Notes: generated from the letters alone by a model not told the origin. DNA of 64,000 bases from Halorubrum sp. Atlit-26R (GCF_003666015.1 NZ_QPLT01000003.1:124001-188000); one strand, 5' to 3'. Shown: positions 8,401-17,585, counted from the first letter of the stretch. Numbers and translations: made by a program.

Positions 8401-8451
8401 GCCGACCGCGACCACCGACAGCGTTTTTCGGTGCCGCCGCCGAGCGGGGAC

Positions 8452-11190
8452 GTGAACGTTCGCGGGCCGATCGTCTCCGTCGGGGAGGCGCGGACGGTGT
8501 CGACGTCGTACGGCGAGCGCGACCTCCGCGAGGTGCGGGTCCGGCCCGACCGCGGCGCGGGCGACCCGGTCGACGTGACGCTGTGGGGGAAGTGGACGGA
8601 GACCGCGGAACACGCGGAGCCGGGGATGGAGCTGCTCGTCACCGACCCGGAAGAAGACGAGTACCGCGGCGAGACGGGGTACGCGACGACCGACGAGTCG
8701 TGGGTCGTCCTCCAGCCCGACTTCCTCGTCGACGTGACCGGGATCCGCTCGTGGGTCCAGTGTCCGCGGATGTACTATTTAAATAAGCTCTCCGGGATCC
8801 CGCTCAACTACCCGGTCGTCAAGGGGACCATCGTCCACGAGGTGTTCGGGGACTTGCTCCGCGGGATGGAGTTAGAGGAGTCCGTGGAGGACCGCGTCGC
8901 CGAGGCGGGGCTCGAACTCGGGCTCCTCGGCTACGAGACGGAGGAGGTGGAAGACGAGGTGCGGCGCAACGCCGCCGCGGTCGAGGGGTGGCTCGCGCAG
9001 GGCACCCTGAGCGACGAGGACACGTGGCGCTCGGAGTTCTCGCTCATCTCGCCGACGTTCGGTTTAAAAGGGCGGGCCGACGCGCTCCGGCGCGGCACCC
9101 CCGTCGAGCTGAAGACCGGGAAGAACACCAAGCGGGAGCCGCGCTTCCACGACAAGGTCCAGGCCGCCTGCTACGCGCTCATGCTCGACGAGCGCGGCGT
9201 CGACCCCGACATCGGCACGCTGCTGTACACGAAGAACACCGCCCTCGATCGCAACGAGGAGTCGGGCGACCTCGCGCCCGCCAAGGAGTTCACGGTCGGG
9301 CGGGGCTTCCTTGAGTTCGTCGTGCGCGAGCGCAACGCCCTCGCGGCGATGGAGTGGCGCGCGCTCAACGACCCCGGCGAGCGTCCCACGGTGCCGACGG
9401 GGTACGAGGCGGACGCGACCTGCAGCTACTGCTTCGAGCAGGACGCCTGTATGGTCGTCTCCGGGCGGCTCGACCAGGAGTCGAAGGCGGGCCAGATCGG
9501 GACGCCGGTGCCCGACGCCGAGCGCGACTACTTCGACCGCTTCTACGTCGCCCTCGAAGAGGAGCGCCGCGAGACCCACGCCGAGTACCGGAAGCTGTGG
9601 GAGCAGACGCCCGAGGAGCGCGCCGCGGACGACCGCGCGCTGATCGACCTCGAACCGGTCGCGCAGACCGAGATCGACGACGCCCGCTGGGAGCTGCGCG
9701 CGCGGAAGCCCGGCGACGCCGTCTCGAAGCTCCGCGAGGGCGACGTGGCGCTCGCGAGCGACGGCGACCCGGTCTCCGGTCACGCCGAGCTCGGGCGGAT
9801 CACCGAACTCGGGAAAGGCGAGGTCGTCGTCGAGACGGACGAGCCGGTCGAGCTGCGGCGGCTCGACGTCTACCCCTCCGAGATCTCGGTCGACCGCTCG
9901 CTCACCGCGCTCCACGACGCGGTCCTGAAGGGCGACCCCGACCGCAAGGACGTGATCTTCGGCCGCCGGGAACCCGAGTTCCGGGACCAAGCCGAGCGAC
10001 CGCCGGGCAGCCCCGGGAGTGGCGACTCGAACGACCCGGAGGACTCGGACGACTCGGACGCCTACATCGACAACAACGACGCCCAGAACGAGGCGGTCGA
10101 ACTCGCGGTCGACGCCGAGGACCTCGCGCTGATCCACGGCCCGCCCGGCACCGGGAAGACGTACACCATCGCCCGGACGATCCGGGCCTTGGTCGCCGAG
10201 GGGAACCGGGTGCTCCTCTCGGCGTTCACGAACCGCGCGGTCGACAACGCCCTCGAAGCGCTGCGCGACCAGGGGTTCGAAGAGGTGCTGCGCGTCGGCA
10301 CCGAGACCGGCGTCCGCGACGACATGCGGGACGTGCGGCTCGTCCAGCGCGGCGAGCCGAACGCGAAGGCCGCGGAGCTGCGGGACGCGCCGGTCGTCGC
10401 CGCCACCACCGCGGCCTGCGGCTCCCGCGTCATGCGCGAGTGCGAGTTCGACGTGGCCCTCGTCGACGAGGCCTCGCAGCTCACGGAGCCGGGGACCCAC
10501 GCCGCGATCAACCTCGCCGACCGGTTCGTCCTCGTCGGCGACCACGAGCAGCTTCCGCCGGTCGTCCGCGCGGAGAACGACCTTCAGACCTCGCTGTTCC
10601 AGCGCCTCATCGAGACGTACCCCGACGCGAGCGTCATGCTCGACCGCCAGTACCGGATGAGCCAGCGCATCCAGGCGTTCGCCTCCGCGGAGTTCTACGA
10701 CGGCGCGCTCCGCCCCGCCACGCCCGAGGTGGCCGGGCAGACCCTCCACGACCTCGGCGTCGACCCCGACGCGCTCGCGCCCGAGCTGACGGGCGGCGTG
10801 GGGTTCGTCGATCCCGACGGCGAGCGCGACGGGAACCGGAACGTCCGCGAGGCCGAGCGCGTCGCCGCGGTTGTCGACGCCTACGTCGCCGCGGGCGTCG
10901 ACCCGGAGGACATCGGCGTCATCGCCCCGTTCCGCGCGCAGGTCGCGGAGGTCGGGCGCCGGACCGACGTGACGGTCGACACCGTCGACCGCTTCCAGGG
11001 CTCCTCGAAGGAGGTCATCCTCGTCTCGTTCGTCGCGACCGGCGACCTCGACGGCCCCATCTTCGAGGACCACCGCCGGATAAACGTCGCGCTCACCCGG
11101 GCGAAGAAGCAGCTGACGCTCGTCGGCGACGCCGACGCGCTCGGCTCCGACCCGTTCTACGCGCGGATGCTCGACTGGGCGCGGCGGTGA
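8452..11190 (+). CDS. Dna2-like protein: Cas4-type nuclease fused to superfamily 1 helicase
   Basis: The 912-residue protein joins an N-terminal OB-like region (about 1-90), a RecB/Cas4 nuclease with WVQCPRMYYLN, His129, Asp210 (GRADAL), Glu219 and Lys221 (VELKTGK), and a [4Fe-4S] set Cys104, Cys324, Cys327, Cys333, then an SF1B helicase: GPPGTGKTYT from about 563, ALVDEASQ, GDHEQLPPV, DRQYRMSQ, DTVDRFQGSS, and NVALTRAKKQL. This is the layout of eukaryotic Dna2, which cleaves flaps and resects DNA ends. I choose the GTG at 8452, about 28 nt after TTTTT; an in-frame GTG at 8431 and a longer low-complexity extension to 8326 are less likely. Confidence 0.9.
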   Translation: MNVRGPIVSVGEARTVSTSYGERDLREVRVRPDRGAGDPVDVTLWGKWTETAEHAEPGMELLVTDPEEDEYRGETGYATTDESWVVLQPDFLVDVTGIRSWVQCPRMYYLNKLSGIPLNYPVVKGTIVHEVFGDLLRGMELEESVEDRVAEAGLELGLLGYETEEVEDEVRRNAAAVEGWLAQGTLSDEDTWRSEFSLISPTFGLKGRADALRRGTPVELKTGKNTKREPRFHDKVQAACYALMLDERGVDPDIGTLLYTKNTALDRNEESGDLAPAKEFTVGRGFLEFVVRERNALAAMEWRALNDPGERPTVPTGYEADATCSYCFEQDACMVVSGRLDQESKAGQIGTPVPDAERDYFDRFYVALEEERRETHAEYRKLWEQTPEERAADDRALIDLEPVAQTEIDDARWELRARKPGDAVSKLREGDVALASDGDPVSGHAELGRITELGKGEVVVETDEPVELRRLDVYPSEISVDRSLTALHDAVLKGDPDRKDVIFGRREPEFRDQAERPPGSPGSGDSNDPEDSDDSDAYIDNNDAQNEAVELAVDAEDLALIHGPPGTGKTYTIARTIRALVAEGNRVLLSAFTNRAVDNALEALRDQGFEEVLRVGTETGVRDDMRDVRLVQRGEPNAKAAELRDAPVVAATTAACGSRVMRECEFDVALVDEASQLTEPGTHAAINLADRFVLVGDHEQLPPVVRAENDLQTSLFQRLIETYPDASVMLDRQYRMSQRIQAFASAEFYDGALRPATPEVAGQTLHDLGVDPDALAPELTGGVGFVDPDGERDGNRNVREAERVAAVVDAYVAAGVDPEDIGVIAPFRAQVAEVGRRTDVTVDTVDRFQGSSKEVILVSFVATGDLDGPIFEDHRRINVALTRAKKQLTLVGDADALGSDPFYARMLDWARR

Positions 11191-11650
11191 GACGGGCCTC
11201 AAGCTGACTCGTTCACACTCGTGAGCAACAGCCCAGACCGCTTATAAATCGATGCGGTGGCGCGTGCCTGCGAGGCCGCGGAGCGGCCGAGCAGCACCGC
11301 GCGAGGGAGTCAGTCGCCGGAGCGAAGCGGAGGCGACTGACGAGGCTGGGGAGGTGTGAGGTGCGGTGCGGTCGCGGTCGGGTGGGACTCAAAGGGGCAG
11401 TCGCGCGGGCGCCGTAGGCGAGGCAAGCACTGGAAGGAGCGAGCAACGCGAGCGACTGAAGCGCGCAGCGAGCGTACGGCGCCCGCGCGACTGGGGCTTT
11501 GGCGGTGTTCACAGTCGATCCGTCATCAGTTGTTTATAAGTGAACGTATGGGGCATTAGACGTGTTTTCCGCCAATTCGTCATCAGCCTTTTATAAGCAA
11601 GCGTCGGAGAATTTGGCGGCGTTCGCTGCGGCGCCAGCGGTCGCGTTCTT
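11191..11650. other. Intergenic region with structured repeat copy A and TATA-like direct repeats
   Basis: This 460-nt gap has no convincing protein gene. Most of it is copy A of a dispersed element (11243-11507). Downstream, two 20-nt direct repeats starting CGTCATCAG and ending TTTATAAG (11521-11540 and 11578-11597, 17 of 20 identical) carry TATA-like cores that could drive transcription antisense to the purC 3' end. A third TTTATAAG overlaps the purC stop codon. Confidence 0.7.
11243..11507 (+). repeat. Dispersed hairpin-rich element, copy A (candidate structured RNA)
   Basis: Copy A resembles copy B at 52711-52987 in inverted orientation. In order it holds TTATAAAT, GGCGCGTGCCTGCGA, a short hairpin (11274-11279 with 11283-11288), a 10-bp hairpin (GTCAGTCGCC, 11309-11318, with 11332-11341), the linker GAGGCTGGGGAGGTGTGAGG, GGGACTCAAAGGGGCAG, and a 19-bp perfect hairpin (11398-11416 with 11475-11493, loop 58 nt), ending GACTGGGGCTTTGG. 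The linkers match copy B while the stems differ but remain paired. A TATA box at the left end would allow its own transcription. Function is unknown: an ncRNA or a non-autonomous mobile element are the two main options. Confidence 0.8.
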
Positions 11651-12697
11651 TTATAAGTCGTCGGCCGCGTCCAGCGCCGCCTCGATCCCCGGAACGTCGA
11701 ACCACTCGCGGTCGGTGTACGCGTTCGTCCCGGCCGCGTACAGGTCCGAGACGGCCTCGACGACCGCCGTCGGAAGCGGCTCGGGCTCGCGGTCGCAGAG
11801 CTCGCGCCAGTCGTCGATGTCGCGGCCCGCGACCGACTCCTTCGCCTCCTTCACGGCGTCGACCCAGTCGGGGTCGTTCGCCTTGTACCACTGGCGGACG
11901 ACCTCCTTCGAGATGCCGCGACCACCGTACGAAAATCGGTTCTCGTCGAAGGTGCCGACCACGTCCGCGACCCGGAGCTCGCCGTCGACGTAGAGGCACT
12001 CGATCTTCCCGTCCTCGTGGACGAATCCGGTCGCCTCGGCGCGCTCGGTGACGACGCGGTTCACGTCGAGCGCGAGCGATTCGAGGGCGTCGACATCCGC
12101 GACCCCCGCGATCTCGTCGGCCTCGGCGCGGGTCAGGTACCGGTCCTGCTGCTCGTACTTCGTCGAGAACTCCACGACCGGCTCCGGGAGGTCGGCCGGC
12201 TCGTCGGGCCAGTCGCCGTCGGGCCCGCCGAGGTCGTCGAGGCCGAAGTCGGCGGGCTCTCTGCGGCGCCGCAGACTCGACCCGACCGGAACCCGGTTGC
12301 GGAAGACGACCTCCAGCGGAACGAGGTAGTTCTCCCCGCCCGCGGCGTGGAACGCGTCGTAGTCGTAGCCGGCGTGGGGGCCCTCGTACGGGAGGTCCGG
12401 CACCTGCGTCAGGTCGATGGCCATCTCCGTCGGCGGGGCGCCCGCCTCGTCGAGCGGCACGACATCCCCGGAGTCGGCGTCCGCGACCCCTCGGTAGTGG
12501 GTCGGGACCCCCTCGCGCTCCAGCAGTTCGAAGTTGAACGCGCCCATGGTACAGAGGCTCGCGCCCTTGTTCGGGATCGCGTCGGGCATCTGCCCCCAGT
12601 CGAACACCGAGTAGGCGTCCGTGAAGACGAACCGCCCCCGACCGAGGCCCTCGGCGGTCGCCGGCTCGTCGACGCGGAACTCCTTGACGCTCGTCAT
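11651..12697 (-). CDS. purC: Phosphoribosylaminoimidazole-succinocarboxamide synthase PurC
   Basis: PurC condenses CAIR with aspartate, using ATP, in purine synthesis. The 348-residue protein begins [20 protein letters not shown] with [47 protein letters not shown] and [25 protein letters not shown], which fit the SAICAR-synthase ATP-grasp-like fold in its longer haloarchaeal form. The frame stays open upstream to 12793, but the ATG at 12697 gives the family N-terminus. The stop codon TAA overlaps a TTTATAAG element. No other purine gene is adjacent. Confidence 0.93.
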   Translation of the reverse strand: MTSVKEFRVDEPATAEGLGRGRFVFTDAYSVFDWGQMPDAIPNKGASLCTMGAFNFELLEREGVPTHYRGVADADSGDVVPLDEAGAPPTEMAIDLTQVPDLPYEGPHAGYDYDAFHAAGGENYLVPLEVVFRNRVPVGSSLRRRREPADFGLDDLGGPDGDWPDEPADLPEPVVEFSTKYEQQDRYLTRAEADEIAGVADVDALESLALDVNRVVTERAEATGFVHEDGKIECLYVDGELRVADVVGTFDENRFSYGGRGISKEVVRQWYKANDPDWVDAVKEAKESVAGRDIDDWRELCDREPEPLPTAVVEAVSDLYAAGTNAYTDREWFDVPGIEAALDAADDL

Positions 12698-12846
12698 GGC
12701 GGATACCGCGACCGCCTCCCACAAGAAGGTTTCAGTTACGTGGTCACCTCGGGGCACCTCGATCCGATTCGATCCACGAGTACGGATCAACACGACCGCG
12801 CCCTCGCATCGAAAGCGACACCCGGCTCGCCCGCCCAGCCCGAGGC

Positions 12847-13518
12847 ATGAACGATGCGCGCGAGGTCGTCGTCCTCCGGTACGGCCACCGTCCGGGGCGC
12901 GACGACCGCATGACGACGCACGTCGGGCTGACGGCGCGGGCGCTCGGTGCCGACCGGGTGATCTTCCCCGACAACGCCGGCCAGTCGGCGGAGACCGTCC
13001 GCGACATCACCGACCGGTTCGGCGGCCCGTTCGCGGTCGAACTCCGGGACGACCAGAAGGCGATCGTCCGAAACTGGAACGGCGTCGTCGTCCACCTCAC
13101 GATGTACGGCGAGCGCGTCCAAGACGTCGAGGCGGACGTTCGCGAGGCCGTCGGCCTCGACGAGCCCGAGGTGGTCGGGGAGGCGTCGCCGCCGCGCGAC
13201 CTCCTCGTCGTGGTCGGCGGCGAGAAGGTGCCGTGGGCGCTGTACGAGCGCGCCGACTTCAACGTGGGCGTGACGAACCAGCCGCACTCCGAGGTCGCCG
13301 GGCTCGCCGTCTTCCTCGACCGCCTGTTCGAGGGCGCGGAACTCGACCGCGAGTGGGCGGACGCCGACCGCCGCGTGGTCCCGGAGGCGACCGGCAAGAC
13401 GGTGGTCGACGCGGACGGAGGGCCAGCGGAGGGGAACGGGGACGGTGCCGGGGAGGGGCCGGCGGAGGAGAAGGGAGACGAATCCGAGGGGGCAGGCGGG
13501 ACGGCCGACCGAGACTGA
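12847..13518 (+). CDS. trm56: tRNA (cytidine(56)-2'-O)-methyltransferase Trm56
   Basis: This archaea-specific SPOUT enzyme methylates the 2'-O of C56 in the T-loop of tRNAs. The 223-residue protein shows [20 protein letters not shown] at the N-terminus, [17 protein letters not shown], and the C-terminal knot region [20 protein letters not shown] followed by [20 protein letters not shown]. After about residue 180 a low-complexity Gly/Glu-rich tail of some 35 residues follows ([13 protein letters not shown]), typical of halophilic extensions. It is divergent from purC and ends 6 nt from the KaiC gene stop on the other strand. Confidence 0.92.
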   Translation: MNDAREVVVLRYGHRPGRDDRMTTHVGLTARALGADRVIFPDNAGQSAETVRDITDRFGGPFAVELRDDQKAIVRNWNGVVVHLTMYGERVQDVEADVREAVGLDEPEVVGEASPPRDLLVVVGGEKVPWALYERADFNVGVTNQPHSEVAGLAVFLDRLFEGAELDREWADADRRVVPEATGKTVVDADGGPAEGNGDGAGEGPAEEKGDESEGAGGTADRD

Positions 13519-13524
13519 AGCGCG

Positions 13525-15003
13525 CTACTCCCCGTCGTTCCGGTCCGCCTCCCGGTCGACGACCTCCGGCGTGCCGCTCAGGATGCCGCGGAACCCGGAC
13601 ATCGGCTCGCCGACGGTGATCCCGTGTTCCGTAATCGCGAACTCGCGGATCGTGCGCTCGAAGTCGCTCGTCCGCTTCTTGAGGACGCCGATCGCCTTCC
13701 GGATCTCGCCGTCGACCTCGAGGTGGCGGAGGAAGAGGATGTTGTCGGCGAGGTAGCTGACGTTCTCCATCGTCGCGTGGAACTCGCCCGTGACGTTCCG
13801 GGTCTCGTCGACGAAGATCCCCGTCACGCCCGCGTTCTTGAGGTAGCGGCCGAGCGCGTGTATCTGCTGGATCATCTGATCGCCCTCGCCGCGAAGCGTC
13901 AGCCGGTAGCCGGCGATGCCGTCGACCATGACGATGTCGGCGCCTTCCGCCTCGACCTCGTCGCGGACCATCCGCGCGAACTCCTGTGGCGACCGCTCTA
14001 ACGCCTCCACCTCGACCACTTCGAGGGTCCCCCGCTCCATCATCTGGTCCACCGGGATGTTGACGGCCCGCGACCGGGCGAGGAACGTCTCTTTCGTCTC
14101 CTCGAACAGGTAGATGACGGAGCGCTCGCCCCGCCCCGCGGCCTCCTTCATGAACTGCGTACTGAGAGTCGTCTTGCCCACGCCGGTCGGCCCGCTCACG
14201 ATGCTGACGGTGCCGCGCTCTATCCCGCCGTGGAGCAGCTCGTCGACCTCCGGGATGCCGGAGGAGATCTGCTCGAACTCGCCGTCGTCCCCGCGGTACG
14301 CCCCGGGCTGGAGCGCGGGGTACGCCTCGATCCCCGACTCGGTGATCCGGTACGCGTGATCGCCGCTCTGGGTCTCGGAGCCGCGGAACTTCGGCACGCG
14401 GACCGTCTTGCCGTACGACGCGGCGTCCAGCCGGATCGTCCCGTCGGTGATGAACTCCAGGTCGTCCGTGGGCAGCGACTCGGTGTTCTGGACGGTGAAC
14501 AGCACCGTCGCGCCTCGGTCTTTTAAAAATCGCATGAACCCGACCACCTGTTTCCGGAACTGGTAGTCGTCGGACAACAGGAAGCGGAGCTGCGTCAGCG
14601 GGTCGACGACGACTCGGTCCGGGTCGACCGCTCTGACGCCCTCGACGATGCGGTCGGTCAGCGGCTCCCGCTCGACCTCCGAGGGGGCGAACACCTCGTA
14701 CGACTCGTCCTCGACGAACGCGTCGGCGCTCGGGCTTAAATCGAGGAACTCGATCGCGTCGGTGTCGAACCCGAGCGCCGCGGCGTTCGCCTTCAGGTCG
14801 CGGAGGTCCTCCTCGAGGTTGACGAAGAGCGCCGTCTCCCCCTCGTCGACGCCCTGCTGGAGGAAGTGGAAGCTCAGGATGGTCTTCCCGCTGCCGGCCT
14901 GCCCGCGGATCATGTAGCTCCGTTCCGGAACGAGGCCCCCGGACAGCACCTCGTCGAGACCGGCGATGCCGGTCGACGCCCGCTCGGCCGTTGTCGATGT
15001 CAT
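13525..15003 (-). CDS. KaiC-like tandem RecA ATPase
   Basis: The 492-residue protein has two KaiC domains. The first has the P-loop GQAGSGKTILSFHFLQQ near residue 40 and VVDPLTQLRFLL; the second has GPTGVGKTTLSTQFMKEA near residue 280 and IVMVDGIAGYRLTL. Each has the acidic residue pair after the beta strand (LFEETKET in domain two). In archaea such proteins act in signalling rather than as a full clock, since kaiA/kaiB are absent. The start at 15003 (MTSTTAERASTGIAGLDEVL) is chosen over the ATG at 15030 because the family block begins there. It is divergent from a LOV histidine kinase, which suggests linked light or redox signalling; that link is inferred. Confidence 0.88.
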   Translation of the reverse strand: MTSTTAERASTGIAGLDEVLSGGLVPERSYMIRGQAGSGKTILSFHFLQQGVDEGETALFVNLEEDLRDLKANAAALGFDTDAIEFLDLSPSADAFVEDESYEVFAPSEVEREPLTDRIVEGVRAVDPDRVVVDPLTQLRFLLSDDYQFRKQVVGFMRFLKDRGATVLFTVQNTESLPTDDLEFITDGTIRLDAASYGKTVRVPKFRGSETQSGDHAYRITESGIEAYPALQPGAYRGDDGEFEQISSGIPEVDELLHGGIERGTVSIVSGPTGVGKTTLSTQFMKEAAGRGERSVIYLFEETKETFLARSRAVNIPVDQMMERGTLEVVEVEALERSPQEFARMVRDEVEAEGADIVMVDGIAGYRLTLRGEGDQMIQQIHALGRYLKNAGVTGIFVDETRNVTGEFHATMENVSYLADNILFLRHLEVDGEIRKAIGVLKKRTSDFERTIREFAITEHGITVGEPMSGFRGILSGTPEVVDREADRNDGE

Positions 15004-15076
15004 ACCCGCCCAGTCGGCCGCGACCGTCATATAAATGGGTAGTTCTTAGTGGGTTCCCACCCTCATACGAGTAAAG

Positions 15077-16591
15077 ATGGGTTCGGAGCCGGAGCCGGCT
15101 GTCGGTGGCGCCGACAGCCACCGGTCCGTCGATCCCGGCGACGGAGACGCCCGAACCACCGACCGCGGGCGCGGAGAGGCGATGCCCGCGGGCGACGACG
15201 CGACGGTCCTCCTCCTGATGGACGCCGACCGCGACCGCGAGCTGCTCGCCGAGGCGCTGGGCGACCGGTACCGGGTCCGGACGGCCGTCGAGCCGTCGGC
15301 GCTCGACCGCAAGTTCGACTGCTGTATCCTCGACACGGCCGCCTTCGACGCCGTCGATGGCGCCGTGGACGAGCGCCGCGACCGGGCGGACCCCGCGTTC
15401 CTGCCGTTCGTGCTGCTGGTGAGCGAGGGCTCGGGGAGCGGACCGGCCGACCGCGCGTGGGAGCGCGTCGACGACGTCATCGAGCTGCCGGTCGCCCGGC
15501 GGGCGCTGCTCACGCGAGTGTCGAACCTAGTCAAGCGGCGGATGACCTCGCTCCGACTCAGGCGGACCGTCGCCGACCTGCGGCTCAAGGAGCGCGCGAT
15601 GGACGAGGCGCCCGTCGGGATCACCCTCGCGCGGGCGACGGACGGCGACGACAACCCGATGGGGTACATCAACGGCGCGTTCGAGGAGCTGACGGGGTAC
15701 GGCCAGGGGATGCTCGGCGAGGACTGCCGGTTCCTTCAGGGACCGGACAGCTCGGACGAGACGCGGGCGGAGATCCGGACCGGGATCGACGAGGAACGGC
15801 CGGTCGACGTGGACGTCCTCAACTACCGGAAGAGCGGACAGAAGTTCTGGAACCGCCTCCAGATAGAACCCCTCCGGAACGAGTCGGGCGATGTCACGCA
15901 CTTCGTCGGGTTCCAGGCGGACATCACCGAGCGGAAGATCCGCGAGCGACGGTTAGAGGTAATGGCGCGGGTGCTCAACCACAACCTCCGGAACAAGATG
16001 AACCTCATCTCGGGGTACGCGGACCTGCTCCGGAACGACCCCGACGAGGAGTCGCGGCGCCGGGCGCTCGACGTGATCACCGAGACGGCCGCGGACCTCA
16101 CCGGAATCGCGTCCGCCGTCCAGACCGTCGACGAGACGGTCTCCGCGCCCCCGCTCGACGCCCCGCTCGACCTCCGCGACGAGCTGATCGAGCTCCGGAA
16201 CCGGATCCGCAGCCGCTACCCGGACGCCGAGGTGACCCTCTCGCTCCCGGACGACGACCCGATCGAGGCGACGGTCGTCGGGCTCCCCGTCGCCGTGGCG
16301 GAAGCGGTCGAGAACGCCGTGAAGCACAACGACGACCCGTCGCCGTCGGTCGAGGTGCGCGTCGAGCGCAGTCCGCCGGGATGGGTCGCGATCGAGGTCG
16401 AGGACGACGGCCCCGGGATCCCGGACCACGAGACGCAGGTGTTAGTGGCGGGCGAGACGTCGCTGACCCACGCCGACCGGCTCGGCATCTGGCTCATGTA
16501 CTGGGTCGTGGCGAAGGCGGGCGGCGAGTTCGACGTCGACACCGCGGAGAACGGGACGACGATCCGGATCGAAGTGCCGGTCGATCCCTGA
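15077..16591 (+). CDS. LOV-domain sensor histidine kinase with N-terminal receiver-like domain
   Basis: The 504-residue protein has an N-terminal receiver-like region (residues about 40-135, DATVLLLMDADRDRELLAEA, Asp in CCILDTAAF), a PAS domain of LOV type, then HisKA and HATPase. The LOV signature is GEDCRFLQGPDSSDE with candidate flavin-adduct Cys217, plus NYRKSGQKFWNRLQIEPLRN and FVGFQADITER. The phospho-acceptor is probably His302 in LNHNLRN, with ENAVKHND and DDGPGIPD for ATP binding. It has no transmembrane helix, so it is likely a soluble blue-light or redox sensor. Output may be the divergent KaiC ATPase or an unlinked regulator. Confidence 0.87.
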   Translation: MGSEPEPAVGGADSHRSVDPGDGDARTTDRGRGEAMPAGDDATVLLLMDADRDRELLAEALGDRYRVRTAVEPSALDRKFDCCILDTAAFDAVDGAVDERRDRADPAFLPFVLLVSEGSGSGPADRAWERVDDVIELPVARRALLTRVSNLVKRRMTSLRLRRTVADLRLKERAMDEAPVGITLARATDGDDNPMGYINGAFEELTGYGQGMLGEDCRFLQGPDSSDETRAEIRTGIDEERPVDVDVLNYRKSGQKFWNRLQIEPLRNESGDVTHFVGFQADITERKIRERRLEVMARVLNHNLRNKMNLISGYADLLRNDPDEESRRRALDVITETAADLTGIASAVQTVDETVSAPPLDAPLDLRDELIELRNRIRSRYPDAEVTLSLPDDDPIEATVVGLPVAVAEAVENAVKHNDDPSPSVEVRVERSPPGWVAIEVEDDGPGIPDHETQVLVAGETSLTHADRLGIWLMYWVVAKAGGEFDVDTAENGTTIRIEVPVDP

Positions 16592-16619
16592 TCGGGGGTC
16601 GAGCCCGCCCCGTGACGCG

Positions 16620-17585
16620 CTACAGCGCTCGCTTCGAGCGGAGCCGCGCGAGCCGCGTCCGCGCCTCCTGCCGGCTCGTCCCGCGCACCCGACCCGTCTC
16701 GGCGTCGGCCATGGAGACGAAGGAGAGGCGGTCGAGGAGGGGCGGCCAGTCGCCGGCGCCCGCGGCGTCGCCGGCGAACGCGACCGCGTTGCCGAGCCCC
16801 TCGCGCTCCTCGGTCCCGGCCCGCGCGACCAGCGCGTCCGCGGCGCGGCGCCCGCCGGCCACGGCGAGCCGGTCGCCGACCGTCGCGGGGACCCACGCCG
16901 GGAGGAGGAGCAGCCAGCACAGGACGCCGGCGGCCGCGTACGCCCACGACGGGACGCGCTCGCGGTCCGGCTCGTACCCGTGGATCCGGTTGACGCGTCG
17001 GTCCGCGGCGGTGCGGTCGCCGCGCCGCCCCACGAGCAGCGTCGCGAGCAGCGCCGCGGTCTCGACGGCCGCCAGCGCCGGGAGCGTCGCGGTCGTGAGC
17101 AGCGCCTGCCGCGTCCGCAGCCGGACGAGCGCGTGGCGCAGCGCGGCGTCGCGGTCGGCCTTCGGGAGGGCGAGCAGGCGCGTCGAGACGACGAGCCGTG
17201 CCCCCCGGTAGCCGTCCGTGACGGCGACGTTCGCGGCGTCGGCGCGGACCGCGGTCACCTCGGGCGCGTCGACGCCGACCTCGGCCGCGAGCGACTCGAC
17301 GCGGTCGGCGACGAAGTCGGCGCGGCGGTCGTCGAGGTCGGCGGCGGGGAGCCGCGCGATCCGCCTGTCGACGAGGACCGGGCCGAGCGTCGCCGAAGCA
17401 GCGGGACCGACGGCGACCGCGGCGAGCAGTCCCCCGGGCGCGCCGAGGGGGACGAGCGCGAGCCCGTTCGGGCCGAGTAGCGCGGCGAGCGGGACCAGCG
17501 GGACCGCCGCCAGCACCGCCGGGACCGCGAGGAGCCCGAGGGCGCCGAGCGCGCGTCGCCCCCGTCCGTCCACCGAGTCTGCCAT
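16620..17585 (-). CDS. M48 (HtpX-like) membrane protein without the zinc site
   Basis: The 321-residue protein has two N-terminal hydrophobic helices, then a domain that follows the M48 pattern: ANVAVTDGYRGARLVVSTRL, then LPKADRDAALRHALVRLRTR, where active M48 enzymes have HELAH, and a second pair of membrane helices. Here the HExxH motif reads RHALVR, and the downstream E-x-x-A-D site reads RRAADAL. Both metal-binding sites are therefore lost, so it is probably not a protease. The C-terminus (GTSRQEARTRLARLRSKRAL) is basic. It is convergent with the LOV kinase gene. Homology is judged by motif order and is moderately certain. Confidence 0.7.
   Translation of the reverse strand: MADSVDGRGRRALGALGLLAVPAVLAAVPLVPLAALLGPNGLALVPLGAPGGLLAAVAVGPAASATLGPVLVDRRIARLPAADLDDRRADFVADRVESLAAEVGVDAPEVTAVRADAANVAVTDGYRGARLVVSTRLLALPKADRDAALRHALVRLRTRQALLTTATLPALAAVETAALLATLLVGRRGDRTAADRRVNRIHGYEPDRERVPSWAYAAAGVLCWLLLLPAWVPATVGDRLAVAGGRRAADALVARAGTEEREGLGNAVAFAGDAAGAGDWPPLLDRLSFVSMADAETGRVRGTSRQEARTRLARLRSKRAL

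Noticed and set aside
11213-11512. A 99-residue minus-strand ORF across copy A, similar to the start of an ORF over copy B (AKAPVAR-PYARCA type)
   Set aside because: The similarity comes from the repeated DNA. Hairpin stems change as pairs rather than by codon, and the protein has no typical composition, so it is most likely a spurious ORF often seen in haloarchaeal annotations.
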